NCBI GenBank assembly: GCA_002405165.1
Contig: DHLF01000014.1
Span: 1-27,092 of the forward strand
DNA: 27,092 bases
Source: Christensenella sp. UBA4675
GTDB lineage: Bacteria > Bacillota > Clostridia > Christensenellales > Borkfalkiaceae
Direction: 5' to 3'
Part shown: positions 25,101-27,092 of the stretch, in pieces
Position numbering within the stretch: the first letter of the stretch is position 1
Layout: the number at the start of each line of letters is the position of its first letter
Translations under genes and position numbers: made by a program
The notes under the pieces: model-generated
What the model was told of the DNA's origin: nothing
The model's database searches: none
Seen by the model: the letters and a program-made list of their open reading frames with translations, nothing else

Positions 25101-26443
25101 ACGACGTGTATATTGTGTCTTTGGATTCGGAAGAAGCTTGCTTTAATACCTATAACGGAGTTCATTTCGTTGCGGAATATAACGGCGAGTTAAGACGTTA
25201 CAAACAAATCGAACTTGTACAACGCTTGTCCGATATAAGGATATTAGATTTAATTAACGGCGTAGATTTAAACAAGTTATTAGGCGATATTTACGTAGGA
25301 GAGTTGCTAGAATATACAAAGGGCGACGTTTCGGACGACCCCGACAACCAATACGATTACACTAATACTTATTTAAAATACAAGTGGTACACCGACAAAG
25401 GTAAACAAGAAAGATTAGACGCTATAAACGAATTAGTAGCTAACATTTGTTTGGGTTCGGTATTCGACGGTACTTTGGATATTTATCAAGAAGGACAAAA
25501 ACTCAAAATAAAGGATATAGTAGACGTAGAAGATATTCCCGTTCTTTATACCATACAGGAAGTTAAGGTAAAAGACATGAAAGAAGCCATAAGAAACTTA
25601 TACGTCGGCGAAGTAATGGAAGACGAAGAAATAGAAGTTTTAACGGACGAAGACGGAAACTATTTATATAAATCTTTCGATTCCGAGGCTTTATATCCTT
25701 ATTACACTTACGCTAAAAACGCAAGCGATGTTTACGAATACGCATACGTTGACGTACAGCAGGATAGTAATGGATATTACTACAATAAAAACTCGGTAAG
25801 GGTTGATTTACAAACTAAAAAAGTATGGGCAAAAACCAACAGATTTACCGATTTAAGGTATTCTGTAAAAGAAGGATATATTTATAAGTACGACGAAAAA
25901 GTCGGAGCTCTTTCCCCTTACGAAAATCGAGATAACGCATTCGTTTGCAATATGAACAACGGAAGTGAATTTTACGCTATTTCAAGAAAAGACGCAAAAG
26001 GTAATATCGTTTATTATAAAGCGATAGACGAAACGTTTTTAGAAACTATGGTAACGCATACGGAAAACACATTGCTTAACGTAGTTGCCGGAATACAGTT
26101 AAAAGAATTAAATAACGTTAATTTCTCTAATACGCTTATAAACAAAATTACGGGAGAAGCCAGCATAGGCGAATTCTTTAATACGGAAAGTACGGGTATA
26201 TTAAGTTTATTTACTCAAAAAGAACTTAATAAAATTGCTATCAGTTCTTTCCCGGAAGCGATAAAAGACAAGGTTACTTCTTGCAATATAGGACAAATGA
26301 TGACTGCGGGATTAGTAACTATTTCGTCCGAAAAACAAACGAAATTAGACAAAATATTCTCTTCCGGCGGAACGACCGTAGAATGGAGAAGTTTACCCGT
26401 CAACGACTTCGTAGACCAGTTGTTAGATAGAATAACCGTATAA
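19181..26443 (+). CDS. Giant membrane-anchored protein of about 65-residue I/V-G-D repeats, family unknown
   Basis: This single 2420-codon gene encodes a basic N terminus (MSRVFRRIV), one hydrophobic segment at about 8-32, then an acidic ectodomain-like body. A motif of hydrophobic-x-(I/V/L)-G-(D/E)-hydrophobic recurs near residues 437, 501, 559, 621, 683, 750, 814, 881, 940, 1009 (degenerate), 1071, 1141, 1198, 1267, 1459, 1527, 1596, 1658 and 1725, about every 65 residues, and more loosely before and after. Between the motifs many units show an aromatic/acidic stretch with a Trp (Y-x-Y-D-x-x-x-G-x-W) and a hydrophobic helix (Y-x-I-L-x-x-L-x-x-I/V). The last 550 residues are more beta-like and tyrosine-rich. 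A second hydrophobic stretch lies near 1363-1391. There is no LPxTG or C-terminal membrane anchor. I do not recognise the family; a surface or envelope-spanning role is inference. It is monocistronic with its own promoter. Confidence 0.85.
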   Translation: MSRVFRRIVSFLLGFVMGISAVAGALVGGAYWAYKNISLKKVGLEQDGFGDVNEITVEEALDLFTKMSENPQNYSIKDFEEKYNFDLEQVLKNFGVELKKETVDDKANVEALKNVNLAYLLNGKGIDMFLDTVSPRVLFNWLPDSVLSYGTRARLAQYSLNDLIKTDSVTGNLGIIDALATVKVGGLFPSLYNENYDKNVHSYVYASTDTEKGYLELLGNFNIGSLIASFTDKNTNFLNEFLSGRMTDISQKSIDQLLYELLSSFSKDLAETVSDYAKTFGGKSISDLFIYTEEGNYKFSPENLLKGIKLGYIVGLTEKDGQWYDGDKKADGVKSLIASFSVGSLYDAIQSGKKSGNVTQAVLDNLTYQLGDLSVGTFLAEFMGYEQNEQGKWVAPEGKKTLNLLSCLGGISVKGILGGNGTIAENIINTLRKSFEGYRIGDFVSDFVDIQRTENGKWTQNGKEINKLLNGLYETEVNSLIKDKYDLQSVILVLKDAIGEVAVGDIMGYSSENGKWFNGTEEIDKKIALVCDVKISNVLDIFLSDFSLTSIVKCVTGELTIGDILETYLDFNYDESTGIYYNSQDKETVPALYKLRNVKLWQLVAPFDKTSSYDLFTVLDQIRLGDFVGQKDNVSEKWTITISYLKEEIPLEGAFNKVLDINLGKLLDPAVDAEEILEPLKECTFGEIAQSAMFMSYDETNRSWKSEYIKEIYNFMEVLAEIPSTVNDVIDVINGDMEVEPFLKKTLGGVRVGDLIADLLNFEYNEADKAWVDSDGESYNLYNVLFDYLVIDDTYDIINDSDKLETIKSLTGILEIGDFLDPFTSFSKESGVWTNGGDKILLVLSDVFSVRISYILSVIQDAINGEKIQAKDVVENVCGRNRSLGDYIKDFLPDDFSYKPLNVADNLIFYEFVDIVLDGNAKAYGFEDNYAYYTSLFGDLMIGDTFAEFINYTYDTVNGIWQDDSKTDVYKILNAVMSVKFKFIMEIIDKAVNGKDVDISDTVKEILGDNTIKYYTDDFFKVDNKALDKILGINIPEFVDIVVEGNAGDHIGSDGAPYEDRVDYLTDVLEGIMVGDTFASYIGYNFDEASESWKDDNGNDIYRILNDLLKIKFAYVIREVDDIIKDKADLADLFEGIFGRDTTVGYYVEEFLDESTYEPLKYLYNIGIREFVDVVICKDATDNGYVDVKDYLIDKFGEFEVGELFGQFINLSKGADGDWVNKNGQKVKKILEVLLSVNVYETIKFITDGDFSGEAVSAYVKSNVGENETVGDLLNDLGLERLEGFRYEYVFKSNGRGIYRVMYEAFKINVVELAKNPANYFKEFFKQYEFMDYIAMYGEFFGNYYDKNDKKWYNENHESADKGSMALMWTTLGLEGTVAFAIAYFFFNDWLVEQCGDKIVYDFIGEAINAVYDDNLGVYKFADFEPVSKFWDLLLRTKAGQICKKGFNFKEYFYESNVLTIGNIAGYYLQKIGFADYQVGYENDLWAVKGDYAQTLSAILNFSLKDFIDSCKDKKAGKYFKTLFAEVQIGDFLTQALKMENSEDGWKKKGSYEYYKNLFSALFDINIVNTIDSVKTNTKNGFFYDEIYGDMFGRDKSVAYYFADFFNQSYNEEKGLWVDKNENVLYSWAQTTYNVNPYNFLHSLRVNNFKTAVDETFGVILIGDLTYDLVAKVKYLGLKTEKSGDKYVNSGNWIALADTIYNLSINEIAKNAKKGSFWKEKFCNLYLGDYVAFWAEKVLAKTKAKTEITYSSEGYGVSGYYHNSLEALFNIYIKDAYDSIKAKKFKAYITGEKALGNIKPATDIIFNKGTLVYDEVNDLWRYDNGEIVPLDFSIISTLKRKTFKITVHELADKFNYKSYISDLFIGDLMSLSRDAVFTDGTNVIYQLADKFYTKDTEGNKVKFPYKIDMDDDGVWYYNDGTNDIKLTLSSNEWFGTKVFEDYYNVEITTDKDGNVTVANNDSGKTYPVRYDAVNDVYIVSLDSEEACFNTYNGVHFVAEYNGELRRYKQIELVQRLSDIRILDLINGVDLNKLLGDIYVGELLEYTKGDVSDDPDNQYDYTNTYLKYKWYTDKGKQERLDAINELVANICLGSVFDGTLDIYQEGQKLKIKDIVDVEDIPVLYTIQEVKVKDMKEAIRNLYVGEVMEDEEIEVLTDEDGNYLYKSFDSEALYPYYTYAKNASDVYEYAYVDVQQDSNGYYYNKNSVRVDLQTKKVWAKTNRFTDLRYSVKEGYIYKYDEKVGALSPYENRDNAFVCNMNNGSEFYAISRKDAKGNIVYYKAIDETFLETMVTHTENTLLNVVAGIQLKELNNVNFSNTLINKITGEASIGEFFNTESTGILSLFTQKELNKIAISSFPEAIKDKVTSCNIGQMMTAGLVTISSEKQTKLDKIFSSGGTTVEWRSLPVNDFVDQLLDRITV

Positions 26444-26450
26444 AAATAAG

Positions 26451-26482
26451 CTTTCGGAAAAGGAGAAAACCTTTTCCGAAAG
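26451..26482 (+). terminator. 13-bp perfect hairpin after the giant gene, without a T run
   Basis: CTTTCGGAAAAGG (26451-26463) pairs with CCTTTTCCGAAAG (26470-26482) around AGAAAA. It is 8 nt past the stop codon, so it is the likely 3' end of the transcript, but AAAAAGCC and not T follows. A T-rich stretch occurs only on the opposite strand. Confidence 0.45.
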
Positions 26483-26499
26483 AAAAAGCCAAAAAGTAA

Positions 26500-26528
26500 T
26501 TGACAAAATCAAAAAAAACTGTTACAAT
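26500..26528 (+). promoter_or_regulatory. Promoter of the rpsF-ssb operon
   Basis: TTGACA (26500-26505) and TACAAT (26523-26528) with a 17-bp spacer, about 70 nt before the rpsF start. Confidence 0.85.
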
Positions 26529-26535
26529 TTAACGT

Positions 26536-26592
26536 GCTTTTAATAAAGCAAACCTTGCTTGCCACGAGGCAAGCCGAATAAGACCGGGAGGT
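26536..26592 (+). ncRNA. S6:S18-type ribosomal protein leader of rpsF
   Basis: The rpsF leader has a small GCTTT/AAAGC hairpin (26536-26549), then AACCTT and a 7-bp stem GCTTGCC/GGCAAGC with ACGA loop (26557-26574), followed directly by CCGAA. A conserved CCG beside a hairpin in front of rpsF is the hallmark of the S6:S18 autoregulatory leader, where the protein pair binds its own mRNA. The Shine-Dalgarno GGGAGG (26586-26591) closes the element. The match is by eye, not by covariance model. Confidence 0.6.
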
Positions 26593-26598
26593 AAAAAT

Positions 26599-26880
26599 AT
26601 GAACAAGTACGAAATGCTTTACATTCTTAAAGCGGATTTAACTGACGAAGCAAGAGATTCTATAATTGAAAAATTCGAAAATTTAGTTAAAAATGCCGGC
26701 GGAAACGTAGAAAAGACGGATAAGTGGGGAGTAAAAAAACTCGCTTACGAAATCGACTATAAGTCGGAAGGTTACTATGTTCTTATGACTTTCAGCTGTG
26801 AAGCTTCTTTAATTTCGGAAATCGAAAGAGTTGCAAACATCACGGAAGAAATGCTCAGAAGAATGATTGTTAAGCTTTAA
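26599..26880 (+). CDS. rpsF: 30S ribosomal protein S6
   Basis: The 93-residue protein is a normal-length S6: MNKYEMLYILKADLTDEARD at the start, GGNVEKTDKWGVKKLAYEID in the centre (residues about 34-53) and GYYVLMTF before the last helix. S6 binds with S18 to the central domain of 16S rRNA. GGGAGG sits 7 nt before the ATG. ssb follows after 15 nt with AAAGGAG, the usual rpsF-ssb-rpsR order; rpsR would lie beyond the window. Confidence 0.97.
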   Translation: MNKYEMLYILKADLTDEARDSIIEKFENLVKNAGGNVEKTDKWGVKKLAYEIDYKSEGYYVLMTFSCEASLISEIERVANITEEMLRRMIVKL

Positions 26881-26895
26881 GATAAAGGAGAAAAA

Positions 26896-27092
26896 ATGAA
26901 TAAGATATTCTTAATCGGAAACTTGACCAAAGACCCAGAACTTACCGAAACGAGTAACGGGACGAGCTTATGTCGTTTCGTAATCGCCGTAAACAGACCT
27001 TACGCGCCTAACGGAGAAGTCGATTATTTCAATATAACCGTTTGGAGAGCAGTAGCGGAAAGTTGCGGAAAATTCCTTAAAAAAGGTAGCAA
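26896..27092 (+). CDS. ssb: Single-stranded DNA-binding protein, 5' part
   Basis: The frame starts at ATG 26896 after AAAGGAG (26884-26890) and runs off the right edge with 65 complete codons. It reads MNKIFLIGNLTKDPELTETS, then CRFVIAVNRPYAPNGEVDYF and NITVWRAVAESCGKFLKKGS, a canonical OB-fold SSB N terminus with the GNLTKDPEL and VWRAVAE signatures. SSB coats single-stranded DNA during replication and repair. The acidic C-terminal tail is outside the window. Confidence 0.96.
   Translation, partial: MNKIFLIGNLTKDPELTETSNGTSLCRFVIAVNRPYAPNGEVDYFNITVWRAVAESCGKFLKKGS

Noticed and set aside
19181..26443. CRISPR or DNA-level tandem repeat in the giant gene
   Set aside because: The repeats are visible at protein level only; the nucleotide copies are too divergent and there are no uniform spacers.

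Overview
The window is AT-rich, low-GC DNA from a spore-forming Firmicute, most likely an uncultured Clostridia lineage. This rests on a Spo0A orthologue, a Gram-positive-style YidC without a large N-terminal periplasmic domain, AAGGAG-type ribosome binding sites and TTGACA/TATAAT promoters. No species is claimed. Most protein genes read away from a replication origin at about 3.25-3.74 kb.

Layout. Positions 1-2465 (minus) hold a partial RHS/YD-repeat-type protein that runs off the left edge. rsmG (minus) follows. The 494-bp gap between rsmG and dnaN has DnaA boxes and a DnaA-trio-like array and is called oriC; dnaA itself is absent. Rightward come dnaN, rpmH, rnpA, yidD, yidC and jag/khpB (3.7-7.8 kb), joining replication, the RNase P protein, ribosomal protein L34 and membrane protein insertion. 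After a terminator and a GNAT acetyltransferase lies an accessory island (8.6-14.3 kb): a divergent HTH regulator with a four-copy operator-like array, then three tightly coupled genes. These encode a SAM-binding methylase-like protein lacking the catalytic NPPY, a full Eco57I-like adenine methyltransferase, and a GIY-YIG/T5orf172-like plus SF2 helicase protein. Together they look like a restriction-modification or related defence system of unusual composition.

A leftward tRNA operon (fMet, Met, Glu), spo0A with an upstream Spo0A box, and a leftward two-gene operon (M20 dipeptidase, HEAT-like/RNA methyltransferase) follow. A single 7.3-kb gene (19.2-26.4 kb) encodes a 2420-residue membrane-anchored protein built of roughly 65-residue degenerate repeats centred on an I/V-G-D motif; I do not recognise its family. 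The window ends with rpsF, which has an S6:S18-type leader, and the start of ssb.

The two parts least explained by known families are the giant repeat protein and the two-methylase plus nuclease-helicase island.
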